From assembly GCF_900142325.1 (NCBI RefSeq), contig NZ_FRAM01000001.1, positions 930,001 to 994,000 on the forward strand: 64,000 nucleotides of DNA. Direction: 5' to 3'. Under the pieces are notes generated by a model that was not told where the DNA came from, did no database searches, and saw only the letters and a list, made by a program, of their open reading frames with translations. Within the stretch, counting starts at the first letter, position 1. Each line of letters opens with the position of its first letter. Positions 26,271 through 34,792 of the stretch are shown here, piece after piece. The position numbers and the translations under genes are program-made. This DNA comes from Epilithonimonas mollis (GTDB lineage Bacteria > Bacteroidota > Bacteroidia > Flavobacteriales > Weeksellaceae).

Positions 26271-27872
26271 ATGAAAAAAATTCTATTCTCTTGCCTGTTG
26301 GCATTAGGTATTGGTGTGAATGCTCAGTACGACTTCAGCCAAGATTTCGAAAGTGATGACCTTACCGGATGGACATTTTTCGGAGCACAGGGTACAGCTG
26401 GTTTTAATACTGTAAACTTTTGTAGCGGTGCCAGATCTGGAGTACTGAACTACAGCACAGCTACCCCAAGAACAGGATGGATGGCTGAACTTTTAGACAT
26501 CAGCGATTTCACGGGACAAACTGACAATGGTCAAAAAGTTAATGTAACTTTCAAATACAAAAAAGCTACAGGTCTTACAGGAACGCTCTATGTCATGTAC
26601 GCAAAACAAGATGATGAAACAGGACTTTGGACAATATATCCCGTAGGTACTGGAGTAAGCCTGACGTCAGGAGCAGTTACCACTTGTGGAACTGTAACAG
26701 GTTCGATACCTGCAGGAACTTTTGATCCGGAAGGCGTATATGGTATTGGAACATGGCTGGAAGCTACTGGAGGTACTTCCGGAGCTCTGTATGTTGATGA
26801 TATTGTGGTAAAACAAGAAATTGCAACAGCAGTTCCTAATTGTACGGCATTTACATACCCTACAAACGGAAGTACAGTTGCCGCAGGTACTGTAGGATTT
26901 ACTTGGACAGGTGTAGAAAACGCAGCGAAGTATAAACTGATGATTGGTACTACAAGTGGAGCATCAGATGTTTTAAACACTACTGTTATCGGTAGCGTGA
27001 ATGTGGTAAACACGCCGCTTCTTGCTAATACAACTTACTACGCAAAAGTTGTCCCTACCAATAACGTCGGGGATGCTGTAGGATGTCAGGAGATTACTTT
27101 CACAACCAACAGCACAGTTGGACACTGTGGTCCGTTGACTTCTATCGCACCAACAGCAATTGCACCTATAAAATCCGTTACTTTTGCAGGTGTAACCAAT
27201 ACTTCTGATGCATCAGCTGTAGGCATCGGATCTTTCCCGGTACATCAGAATTTCACGAACATTGAATTCCCTGTATTGAATACTGTTTCCACTCTACCAT
27301 TATCCGTAACAGGTAACAATAATACAAATCCGGCTAACGGGTGGGCAATATCAGTTTTCATCGACTGGAATAATGACGGTGATTTCGATGACGCAGGAGA
27401 ATCTTACTTTAACACTACTCCAACAATGAGAAGAACTGTTGGGGTACCTAGTACAGTAACTGTAACAGGTGATATCACAATACCTTCCGGTGTTGCTTTT
27501 GGTAAAAAGACAATGAGAATAAAATATAACTTCTCAGGAACTACAATCCACCCATCTTTAGAAACAGCTTGTGGAAACATGCAGAATGGACAGGTAGAAG
27601 ATTATACAATCGACTACAAAGATGCTCTTGCAGTTTCTGACGTGAACAAAGGTAAGATCTCCATATTCCCTAACCCATTCAAAGATGTTCTTAACATCTC
27701 TGACGTGAAAGGTGTGAAATCTATCTCTGTAAGCGATATCTCAGGAAGAGAAGTAAAATCTCTGGCTCCGGCTGCAGAACTGAACCTTTCCAGCCTGAAA
27801 ACAGGACTTTACATTGTAAACCTTAAAATGGAAGACGGAAGCGTTAAAACTTTCAAAGCTATTAAGAAATAA
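26271..27872 (+). CDS. T9SS-exported surface protein, paralogue 4 (Fn3/GEVED)
   Basis: A 533-residue protein with a signal peptide and the same N-terminal domain as paralogue 3 (FSQDFESDDLTGWTFFG, TGWMAELLDI, FKYKKATGLTGTLYVM, CGTVTGSIPAG). It has one Fn3-like repeat (KYKLMIGTTSGASDV ... TYYAKVVPTNNVGDAVGC), one GEVED domain (FIDWNNDGDFDDAGESYF ... MQNGQVEDYTIDY) and the T9SS sorting domain (IFPNPFKDVL ... LKTGLYIVNLKMEDG). Its leader differs from those of paralogues 1-3: the -7 element is TATATTCG at 26236. Function unknown; likely surface-exposed. Confidence 0.85.
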   Translation: MKKILFSCLLALGIGVNAQYDFSQDFESDDLTGWTFFGAQGTAGFNTVNFCSGARSGVLNYSTATPRTGWMAELLDISDFTGQTDNGQKVNVTFKYKKATGLTGTLYVMYAKQDDETGLWTIYPVGTGVSLTSGAVTTCGTVTGSIPAGTFDPEGVYGIGTWLEATGGTSGALYVDDIVVKQEIATAVPNCTAFTYPTNGSTVAAGTVGFTWTGVENAAKYKLMIGTTSGASDVLNTTVIGSVNVVNTPLLANTTYYAKVVPTNNVGDAVGCQEITFTTNSTVGHCGPLTSIAPTAIAPIKSVTFAGVTNTSDASAVGIGSFPVHQNFTNIEFPVLNTVSTLPLSVTGNNNTNPANGWAISVFIDWNNDGDFDDAGESYFNTTPTMRRTVGVPSTVTVTGDITIPSGVAFGKKTMRIKYNFSGTTIHPSLETACGNMQNGQVEDYTIDYKDALAVSDVNKGKISIFPNPFKDVLNISDVKGVKSISVSDISGREVKSLAPAAELNLSSLKTGLYIVNLKMEDGSVKTFKAIKK

Positions 27873-27895
27873 TTCTTTTTAAAATTAATACTCAG

Positions 27896-27924
27896 ACCCA
27901 TCTCATAACAGAGATGGGTTTTTT
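27896..27924 (+). terminator. Terminator after T9SS paralogue 4
   Basis: ACCCATCTC (27896-27904) pairs with GAGATGGGT (27911-27919), then a T run. Confidence 0.9.
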
Positions 27925-28056
27925 ATTCAACATATATTTATTCCTTTTTCACAAAATTTCAGATTATAAAAAACTTATTTTGCGTATATCCAGAAAATTT
28001 TTAATTTAGCAGCTCAATATTTGTTAATTATTAATTTTAAAAAAACGCAAATTATT

Positions 28057-28446
28057 ATGTCTGTAAAGTACAACATTGTGGAACGTAAGAATCCACTGGA
28101 CAAGAATGCACCTTCTAAATTCTATGCCAGCGCAAAAGCCGATGGCGAAATCAACCTGAAAGCGATTGCCAAAGAAATAGCTGGCGGATCTACCACAGTC
28201 TCGGACACCGATGTATTAGCCGTCCTGAATGACCTTATCAAAGCAATGACCCGTCATCTGACACAGGGTGAGATCGTGAAGCTGGGAGATTTCGGGAACT
28301 TCCAGATTACCATATCCAGCGATGGTGCAGAAACGGCTGAAAAAGTAACGGCTGCCAACATCAAGAACAACAAGATCACGTTCCGCCCGGGAGCAGATCT
28401 TCGTGATATGCTGAAAATCGTAAAGTTTGAAAAATATAAGAAGTAA
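28057..28446 (+). CDS. HU-related DNA-binding protein
   Basis: A 129-residue protein of the Bacteroidota HU-related family (longer than the 90-residue classical HU). The ATG at 28057 is preferred over the TTG at 28021, giving MSVKYNIVERKNPLDKNAP, the usual start of this family. The dimerisation helices include TDVLAVLNDLIKAMTRHL, and EIVKLGDFGNFQITISSDG is the HU hairpin with the conserved Gly-Asp-Phe-Gly turn. The arm reads ITFRPGADLRDMLKIVKFEKY. It would bind and bend DNA as part of the nucleoid. It is followed by an unusual GC-rich repeat tract. Confidence 0.88.
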   Translation: MSVKYNIVERKNPLDKNAPSKFYASAKADGEINLKAIAKEIAGGSTTVSDTDVLAVLNDLIKAMTRHLTQGEIVKLGDFGNFQITISSDGAETAEKVTAANIKNNKITFRPGADLRDMLKIVKFEKYKK

Positions 28447-28485
28447 AAAACCCTATTTATCAGGTTTCTGACTGCACCCAAAGCA

Positions 28486-28559
28486 GACCGCCCCCATGAC
28501 TTCACGGGGGCGGTCTCGTCTTGTCACGGGGGCGGTCCGGTGATCGCACGGGGGCGGTC
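28486..28559. repeat. GC-rich repeats with 22-bp period plus an inverted copy
   Basis: CACGGGGGCGGTC occurs at 28503, 28525 and 28547, exactly 22 bases apart, with 9-base variable spacers. An inverted copy (GACCGCCCCC, from 28486) can form an 11-bp perfect stem with the first repeat (28485-28495 with 28506-28516). The tract lies between the convergent HU-like and M13 peptidase genes. Confidence 0.9.
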
Positions 28560-28610
28560 TGAAGAAGCCTCCGGTCCTGACAGATCAGAAAGCCCATATA
28601 TTCCGAAATA

Positions 28611-28636
28611 AAAAAGCCTGCTTTCGCAGGCTTTTT
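28611..28636. terminator. Bidirectional terminator before the M13 peptidase end
   Basis: AAAAAGCCTGC (28611-28621) pairs perfectly with 28626-28636; A and T tracts on both sides suit termination in both directions. Confidence 0.9.
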
Positions 28637-28649
28637 GGATATAAAATTC

Positions 28650-30674
28650 TTACCAGATTTTGATCCTTTCCTCTGGTTTCTTGTATAGCTTGTCCCCTTC
28701 TTTGACATCAAATGCTTTGTAAAAAGCATCCGTATTCACCAACGGTCCGAAACTTCTGAAAAACCCCGGAGAGTGCGGATCAGTCTTCACCTGATTCGTC
28801 AGATACTTGTCGGTTGACAATGTTCTCCAGACGGTTGCCCAGCTCAGGAAAAATCTCTGATCCGGTGTGTATCCGTCGATTTTGTCAGGGTTTCCTTTAT
28901 CCTTAAGGTACATCTGTAATGCATCATAAGCAATATTCACCCCACCAAGATCAGCGATATTCTCCCCGTTCGTAAACGTACCATTTACCTTCACGTCTTT
29001 TGCCGGTTCATATTTGTCATATTGTGCCGCTAAGCTTTTTGTTGCTTTCTCAAAGTTGGTCTTATCTTCGGCTGTCCACCAGTCCGTCAAATTACCGTCA
29101 CCATCAAACTGTGCACCGCTGTCGTCGAAACCATGCGTCATCTCGTGTCCGATCACCGCTCCGATACCGCCAAAGTTAACCGCAGCATCCGCATCAGGAT
29201 TGAAGAAAGGCGGCTGAAGGATCGCAGCAGGGAAGACGATCTCGTTGTTTACAGGGTTATAATAAGCATTTACCGTTTGTGGAGACATGCCCCATTCTGT
29301 TTTATCAACCGGCTTACCTATTTTTTCCAGTTCTTTGCTGTACTGCCAGCTTTCGACATTCTGCAGGTTAGAATACAGCGTTCCGCCATCCTTCTCGGAT
29401 TTTAGATTCAGCTTGGAGTAGTCTTTCCATTTGTCCGGATAAGCAATTTTCACCGTGAATTTATTCAGCTTATCAAGTGCTTTTTGTTTTGTGGTAGAAG
29501 ACATCCAGGTAAGGCCATTGATATGCACGCCAAAGCTCTTTTTAAGGTAATCGATATAAGTCATCATTTGGGCTTTAGCCGCCGGCGTAAAGTATTTATC
29601 AACATAAACCTTCCCAAAGGCTTCTCCCAGCACACCATTGATAAGCGACAAAGCTCTCTTGTTAAGGGCTCTTTGTTCCTGTTGCCCCTGAAGGTACTTG
29701 CTGTAGAAATCAAACTTCAGGTCATCCATCTTCTGAGTAAGGTAGCTTGCACTTCCGGAAGTCAGATGGAATTTCAGATAATTTTTAATTAATGGGATAT
29801 TCTTTTCGGTTAAAAAAGTATCCAGATTTTTATAATAATTAAGTTCCCCGACGATTACTTTATCAGTCTGAACACCAACGCTTGTAAGATATTTTGTAAG
29901 GTCAACATTCTTAACAAGAGCCTTCAGTTGTGGCAATGTCTTCGGGTTGTACTGCAGATTGGCATCGCGGATCTGCTCATTGGTCAACAGGGTTTTTGCC
30001 ATTTTCTTTTCGAAATCTACAATCTGTCCTGCAACAGCATCCGCATCTTTGTATCCGATCTCGGTCAGCACTTTAGCTACATATTTTTTATATTCTGCAA
30101 TCGTCTCCGTATTTTTTGGAGATTCTTTCTGATAATAATCTCTGCCCAGGCCAAATGATGCATCGCCCAGATACACGGCATTCATCTTAGAATTCTTCAG
30201 GTCACCATCCACGCCCCAGCCGTAGAAAGCATTCTCCCCTCTTTTAGTAGCTTCATCGAGATACTTTTGCAGATCTGCCAGATTCTTGATCGCATCAATC
30301 TTCGCGAGATCACCTTTGATCGGGTTGAGGCCATCTGCATTACGCTTGTCCATATCCATGTAGGTTTCGTAAAGTGCCTGTATTTTCTGCCCTTCCGACC
30401 CAACAGCAAATTTTTCTTTCAGGATATTATCCAACAGTACCAAAGAATTGTTATCCGTGGTTTCTCTAAGCTGGTTAAAAGAACCCCAGCTTGGCTTATC
30501 TGCAGGGATTTTTGCAGTCTTCATCCAGGTTCCGTTGACGTAGTTGTAAAAGTCATCCTGGGGACGGACTGATGTATCCATATAGTTAAGCTCCAAAGCA
30601 GCCTGCTTGGTTTGCGCAAAAGTAGTACTGAATAAAGAAGTCAGCATCAATGCACTAAGAGAGATCTTTTTCAT
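28650..30674 (-). CDS. M13 family (neprilysin/PepO-like) zinc metallopeptidase
   Basis: A 674-residue exported endopeptidase. It begins with a signal peptide (MKKISLSALMLTSLFSTTFAQ). The M13 signature is complete: substrate-binding VNAYYNPVNNEIVFPAAIL, the zinc motif VIGHEMTHGFDDSGAQFD with HExxH, and the third ligand in GENIADLGGVNIAYDAL. The C-terminus LYKKPEERIKIW matches the conserved CxVW-type ending of the family, here IKIW. It probably degrades oligopeptides in the periplasm or outside; there is no T9SS domain. It is a single gene, convergent with the HU-like gene. Confidence 0.96.
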   Translation of the reverse strand: MKKISLSALMLTSLFSTTFAQTKQAALELNYMDTSVRPQDDFYNYVNGTWMKTAKIPADKPSWGSFNQLRETTDNNSLVLLDNILKEKFAVGSEGQKIQALYETYMDMDKRNADGLNPIKGDLAKIDAIKNLADLQKYLDEATKRGENAFYGWGVDGDLKNSKMNAVYLGDASFGLGRDYYQKESPKNTETIAEYKKYVAKVLTEIGYKDADAVAGQIVDFEKKMAKTLLTNEQIRDANLQYNPKTLPQLKALVKNVDLTKYLTSVGVQTDKVIVGELNYYKNLDTFLTEKNIPLIKNYLKFHLTSGSASYLTQKMDDLKFDFYSKYLQGQQEQRALNKRALSLINGVLGEAFGKVYVDKYFTPAAKAQMMTYIDYLKKSFGVHINGLTWMSSTTKQKALDKLNKFTVKIAYPDKWKDYSKLNLKSEKDGGTLYSNLQNVESWQYSKELEKIGKPVDKTEWGMSPQTVNAYYNPVNNEIVFPAAILQPPFFNPDADAAVNFGGIGAVIGHEMTHGFDDSGAQFDGDGNLTDWWTAEDKTNFEKATKSLAAQYDKYEPAKDVKVNGTFTNGENIADLGGVNIAYDALQMYLKDKGNPDKIDGYTPDQRFFLSWATVWRTLSTDKYLTNQVKTDPHSPGFFRSFGPLVNTDAFYKAFDVKEGDKLYKKPEERIKIW

Positions 30675-30890
30675 TTTGATTATGATATTATTTGATATAA
30701 TTTGTATCTAATATTAACAATTCGTTACAATAAACATATTAAATTTCCGGCCGTTAATATAATCATAAGTCACCAAATGCAAGCCTTTAGTCAGCTAAAA
30801 ATTAAAGCTTTAAATATAATTAATCCAAATCTTAGGATTTTACTGGTCAGAATTATATTTTTACAATAAAAATAATTTAATAGTTCATAA

Positions 30891-32498
30891 ATGCATCATA
30901 ACTTATTATTGATACTTGCCCTCTTATTCTCAGTGTTCATGATGGTGATGCTGGCCAAAAGACTGAAGATTGCCTATCCTATTTTTCTGGTATTGGCAGG
31001 GTTGATAATTAGTATTCTGCCCGGCATCCCAGAAATAGAACTGGATCCGGAATTGGTATTTCTGATATTCCTGCCTCCACTGTTATATGAAGCAGCTTGG
31101 TACACCTCCTGGAATGACTTCTGGCGTTGGAAAAGACCCATTTCTCTCCTGGCTTTCGGGTTGGTTTTTGCCACATCGCTGGTAGTTGCTTATCTATCCA
31201 GAGAAATGATTTCCGGTTTTACACTCGCACTCGGATTTTTACTTGGAGGGATTGTGTCACCACCAGATGCAGTTGCTGCAACCACTGTTTTGAAAGGATT
31301 ACCAGTACCTAAAAGAATCATCAGCATCCTGGAAGGTGAGAGCCTGGTCAATGATGCTTCCTCCCTGATAGTTTTCAGATTTGCTTTGGCTGCTATACTT
31401 ACAGGTAGCTTTTCTATGCATGAAGCTGTGGGGCAATTCTTTTTAGTAGCAGGAATGGGAATCGTAGTAGGATTAGTTGGTGCCGGATTAATGTATCTCA
31501 TTCATCGTTTTTTACCGACAACCTCGGCGATCGATGCCGCACTCACGATTATGACACCATATGTGCTGTATCTAGGCGCAGAGCAGTTTCATTTTTCCGG
31601 TGTGATGGCAGTGGTTACGGGAGGCCTTTTTATTTCTTACCGGTCACACGAGATATTCAAAAATGGAAATACCAGACTCAATATGCTGGGCGTCTGGACT
31701 ACAGTGATATTCGTGATGAATGCCATGGTCTTTATTTTAATCGGGTTATCGCTTCCGTCCATTATCCGCGGACTGGAAGAAGCTTCATTGATCCAGGGCA
31801 TCAAATATGGTGTTATCATCAGCATTGTCGTCATCATCATTCGTTTTCTCTGGATATATCCTGCGGCTTTCGTTCCGAGGTGGCTTTTCAAATCTGTCAG
31901 AAAAGAACAGGCTCCGGGCTGGAAAGGCCCGCTTGTGATCGGATGGGCAGGCATGAGAGGCGTTGTTTCTCTTGCAACAGCACTTTCCATCCCTTTTGTA
32001 ATGGAGGACGGATCGCCTTTTCCACACAGAAATCTGATTTTGCTGATCACCTTTATTGTTATTTTTATTACTTTGGTTGTTCAGGGGCTAAGTTTGCCAT
32101 TCGTTGTCAAGAAACTGAATATTCCCGCAATGGATTTCGTACTTCCACAGGAACAGCAGGAAGCCCAGATCCAGATCAGACTTAACAGACTGGCTCTGAA
32201 CCATATCAATTCCAATTACCCGGATGCTATCGATAAAAGTAATCTTCTGAAAAATTACCATATGCAGATCTCCATACAAACAGAGAATACAGAAAATCAG
32301 TTGGACCTTCTGGAATGTAACAACTGTACAACGCAGGAGATCGACAGATTCGAGCAAATACTAAAGGAAATATACGCCAAGCAAAGACTGGATATCTTCC
32401 AAATGAGGAGAGAAAAATATTATGACGATGAAGAAATCCGAAAAGCTGAACTCCAGCTGGATCTGAATGACCTGAAAATAAACCCTAATTTCCATTAG
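30891..32498 (+). CDS. CPA1-family Na+/H+ antiporter
   Basis: A 535-residue inner-membrane protein with about twelve hydrophobic helices in the first 415 residues. The signature EGESLVNDASSLIVFRFALA contains the Asn-Asp pair that binds the cation in the CPA1/NhaP/NHE family, and FLPPLLYEAAW is another conserved stretch. GWAGMRGVVSLATALSIP is the conserved helix with a functional Arg. The last 110 residues are a charged cytoplasmic helical tail that may sense pH. It would exchange Na+ (or K+) for protons. It is the last clearly core gene before the tRNA scar. Confidence 0.92.
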   Translation: MHHNLLLILALLFSVFMMVMLAKRLKIAYPIFLVLAGLIISILPGIPEIELDPELVFLIFLPPLLYEAAWYTSWNDFWRWKRPISLLAFGLVFATSLVVAYLSREMISGFTLALGFLLGGIVSPPDAVAATTVLKGLPVPKRIISILEGESLVNDASSLIVFRFALAAILTGSFSMHEAVGQFFLVAGMGIVVGLVGAGLMYLIHRFLPTTSAIDAALTIMTPYVLYLGAEQFHFSGVMAVVTGGLFISYRSHEIFKNGNTRLNMLGVWTTVIFVMNAMVFILIGLSLPSIIRGLEEASLIQGIKYGVIISIVVIIIRFLWIYPAAFVPRWLFKSVRKEQAPGWKGPLVIGWAGMRGVVSLATALSIPFVMEDGSPFPHRNLILLITFIVIFITLVVQGLSLPFVVKKLNIPAMDFVLPQEQQEAQIQIRLNRLALNHINSNYPDAIDKSNLLKNYHMQISIQTENTENQLDLLECNNCTTQEIDRFEQILKEIYAKQRLDIFQMRREKYYDDEEIRKAELQLDLNDLKINPNFH

Positions 32499-32628
32499 CA
32501 AAAAAGCTCTTCACATCCTGAGTACTGCAACTCTGCCGAAAATCGGATCACGAAAATCTTTCGTTTAAAATTCGCATTAAGTGTCATTTAAAAAATAGAG
32601 ATGATATCTCTTTCCTCAATATAACAAA

Positions 32629-32653
32629 AAAGCTTCACAAATTGTGAAGCTTT
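32629..32653 (-). terminator. Terminator of the lost tRNA
   Basis: AAAGCTTCAC pairs with GTGAAGCTTT (inner arms of 32629-32653). The T run lies on the low-coordinate side, so it serves minus-strand transcription arriving from the tRNA-like 3' end next to it. Confidence 0.75.
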
Positions 32654-32654
32654 A

Positions 32655-32673
32655 TGCGATCCGGACGGGACTT
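32655..32673 (-). tRNA. tRNA 3'-end remnant, probable attachment site
   Basis: Read on the minus strand, AAGTCCCGTCCGGATCGCA has the form of the last bases of a T-loop, a T-stem 3' strand (CCCGT), an acceptor 3' strand (CCGGATC) and a discriminator G, close to bacterial tRNA-Asp 3' ends. Bases upstream on the minus strand do not continue into the rest of a tRNA, so only the 3' end is present. A terminator follows directly. This is what remains at one junction after an integrative element recombines into a tRNA gene. Confidence 0.6.
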
Positions 32674-33087
32674 GTTCTTATTTGAAAAACTCCCTATCCA
32701 TAAGCTTTATATCGTTCTCTTATTTTTAGGTCACCGAATAGGTCACTTTTTTAAATAAGTTTAAGATTGTTTGTTTTTACTGGTGCAAATATATGTCTTT
32801 TTTTAGTTTTTCCAAATAAAAGACCATTTTTGATCACTAATTTTTACTAAAACACAGACTTTCAAAGACAAAAAATTCCTCTCCATATTTTTCACTCTTA
32901 AAATAATAATCATGATAACAAAATTGTCAATTATATATTTGAATAAACGACATTAAAAAACTACGAAATTACTTTTGTGCTAATCTGGTTTATATTTGAT
33001 AAATTGTAAAATTTTAATAAAGTAAATTCAATGCAAATTATCTCCTAATGATAACGTACTATGTCATAAAAATCAACAATTGATGTT
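32674..33087. other. Island-end region without a convincing gene
   Basis: AT-rich stretch between the tRNA scar and the CBASS operon end. On the minus strand it contains a promoter-like TATATTTG near 32786-32793, then two copies of GTGACC separated by TATTCG (about 32732-32749), then a very short frame (MDREFFK) that stops before the tRNA end. It may be the trimmed end of a mobile element. No integrase is present. Confidence 0.5.
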
Positions 33088-33909
33088 TTATTTACTCCAT
33101 TTTAAGTTTTGTGCATACTTTGTATGTGGTCCAATTTCATGTGGAAAAGATTTCGAACCGGTCTCATGACCTAATGTTTGAATAACTTCATCCGTAACCC
33201 AGATGTAATTTTCAGATGTTTTATTCTTTAAATCTTTAAGTAATGGCATTTGCTCATCATTAATTACTAAATCAAAAACTTCATAAATAAAAAGACCTTT
33301 ACCTCCCATATCCAAATCAATTATAGGTGATTGAATTTTTTTCTTAAATCTATAGTCGATGTATCTAAAAGGCCGCCAGGTTAAAATTTCTGTTGCAATT
33401 AATTCTTCACAAAATTCTCTCCAAGGCGAAATCTCACGATCCTCCTTTGAATCAAACCATTTAAGAAATTCAATTAGATTTTTACCTTTTACATGAACAC
33501 GCAGATCATTTTTTGCAATTCCCTTTTCAGTTTCAAATTTTCTATCAGGTCTAACATCTAATTCTTCGAATTTTCTTTCACAGCCAGGTAATGTTTTATA
33601 ACAACCACCCACAGGCTGAAAATATTTTCTTGTTCTGCTTTTAACAAGCAAGTATTCATTTTCAACTTTTATTCTATACAGATATGAAATAGAAACACGA
33701 ACATCAGTATTTTTTAACAAAACCTTTGACTGGAAATAAAACCCAAGTCTATTGTAGTTTTCATATACAAAAGTTACAATGAAGGTAAGTAATGTGATAT
33801 ATCCCGTAGTGGAATATTTAGATTCTGTCCAGTTTCCTTTTTCGATGTATCCTCCAACGATTAGAATAACAGACAGAATTATTTGTAGAAAGATAGGTCC
33901 TTTTTTCAT
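33088..33909 (-). CDS. CBASS effector: two-TM protein with NUDIX-like domain
   Basis: A 273-residue protein. Two hydrophobic helices (about residues 5-21 and 36-49) anchor it in the inner membrane, and the remainder is cytoplasmic. The soluble part resembles the SMODS-associated NUDIX domain: QPVGG at residues 98-102 and a NUDIX-box-like E156-x7-R164-E165-F-C-E168-E169. The closing Gly of the box is missing, so it may bind rather than hydrolyse a nucleotide signal. Its position as the last gene of the operon, overlapping the ATPase gene by 4 bases, marks it as the effector. The expected action is membrane disruption on sensing the cyclic oligonucleotide; this is family-level inference. Confidence 0.75.
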   Translation of the reverse strand: MKKGPIFLQIILSVILIVGGYIEKGNWTESKYSTTGYITLLTFIVTFVYENYNRLGFYFQSKVLLKNTDVRVSISYLYRIKVENEYLLVKSRTRKYFQPVGGCYKTLPGCERKFEELDVRPDRKFETEKGIAKNDLRVHVKGKNLIEFLKWFDSKEDREISPWREFCEELIATEILTWRPFRYIDYRFKKKIQSPIIDLDMGGKGLFIYEVFDLVINDEQMPLLKDLKNKTSENYIWVTDEVIQTLGHETGSKSFPHEIGPHTKYAQNLKWSK

Positions 33910-34790
33910 ACAATTTTAGGGCTTGGATTAAGTTTTTTAATTGTCTCGGCGACAGTTTCAAAATCTAAAGCTTTATCCGGGAAACATTTTGCAACAGCTT
34001 CTGGCAATATTCTTAATCTTATATCTGAAAAAGAAAAAGAAAGTCCATTGTTCGATTCCTCTCCTGACAGGTTAGCCAATTCCTCTAACTGCTTATCTGT
34101 AATTTCAACACCAGCGAGAGAGGTTTTAAAAAGAAGCACTCTTTCCTCAAAGGTGGGACGCTCAAATTCTAAAATAATTGCCGCCCTTCTCACAATAGCT
34201 TCATCAAGAAAATGCAATCTGTTTGTCGACATAAACAATATTGCTCGCCCATTTAGTTCACGAATTTCATCAATTTTTTGAATTAATGTATTTACAGCTG
34301 CTTTTTCTTCCTGATGCATCTGCATGGTAGATCTTGTCGAAGCAATTGCATCAGCTTCGTCAATTAGTAAAAATGCTATTCGTTTCTTACCTGCTTGAGT
34401 TTTTAGTTCAGCAAATGCATCATTTACTAAATTCCCCATTTGACCATGAAGACCTTCTCCTCTAACTCTTGTACTCAGTTTTAGAAAAAAACCTTCCTTT
34501 TTTAATTCCCTAAGCATTCTGTCCGCAATGGCCTCGGCAGAAACAGTTTTGCCTGTTCCTGCGTCACCTGCCAATATAATTAATGGATATTTTTCTTTCA
34601 GTTGTGAAATTACTGGAAGTTCTGTTTTATGAAATTTTTTGCTCCACTCAACAAGACCTTCTTGATCCAGCAAGAGCTTTAAGTTCGAAAGTATCCTATT
34701 ATATTTGTTTTCAAAACCAATTAAGTGTTTAGCTCTTTCGGCAATTTCTCTACTAGGAAGTTCTGTTATATTATCAAAAATTGTACTCAT
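33906..34790 (-). CDS. TRIP13/Pch2-like AAA+ ATPase (CBASS Cap6-type)
   Basis: A 294-residue single-domain AAA+ protein. Walker A is GDAGTGKT (75-82), Walker B is FLLIDEADAIAS with DEAD at 144-147, sensor 1 is ILFMSTNR, and the paired arginines are in AIVRRAAIILEF. The pore-loop region is RGEGLHGQMGNLV. It resembles eukaryotic TRIP13, which remodels HORMA proteins; in CBASS the equivalent ATPase opens the HORMA-CD-NTase complex and switches signalling off. Its gene lies 2 bases after the HORMA gene and overlaps the effector start (ATGA), so the four genes form one operon. Confidence 0.88.
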   Translation of the reverse strand: MSTIFDNITELPSREIAERAKHLIGFENKYNRILSNLKLLLDQEGLVEWSKKFHKTELPVISQLKEKYPLIILAGDAGTGKTVSAEAIADRMLRELKKEGFFLKLSTRVRGEGLHGQMGNLVNDAFAELKTQAGKKRIAFLLIDEADAIASTRSTMQMHQEEKAAVNTLIQKIDEIRELNGRAILFMSTNRLHFLDEAIVRRAAIILEFERPTFEERVLLFKTSLAGVEITDKQLEELANLSGEESNNGLSFSFSDIRLRILPEAVAKCFPDKALDFETVAETIKKLNPSPKIV

Positions 34791-34792
34791 AT

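Noticed and set aside
28486-28559. CRISPR-like array
   Set aside because: Repeats are 13 bases and spacers 9, only three units, and no cas gene is near.
28502-28729. 75-residue minus-strand open frame across the GC-rich repeats
   Set aside because: It overlaps the M13 peptidase end and terminator; its sequence is set by the repeat and hairpin.
32655-32760. A complete tRNA gene
   Set aside because: No anticodon arm, D-arm or acceptor 5' strand is present upstream of the 3' end.
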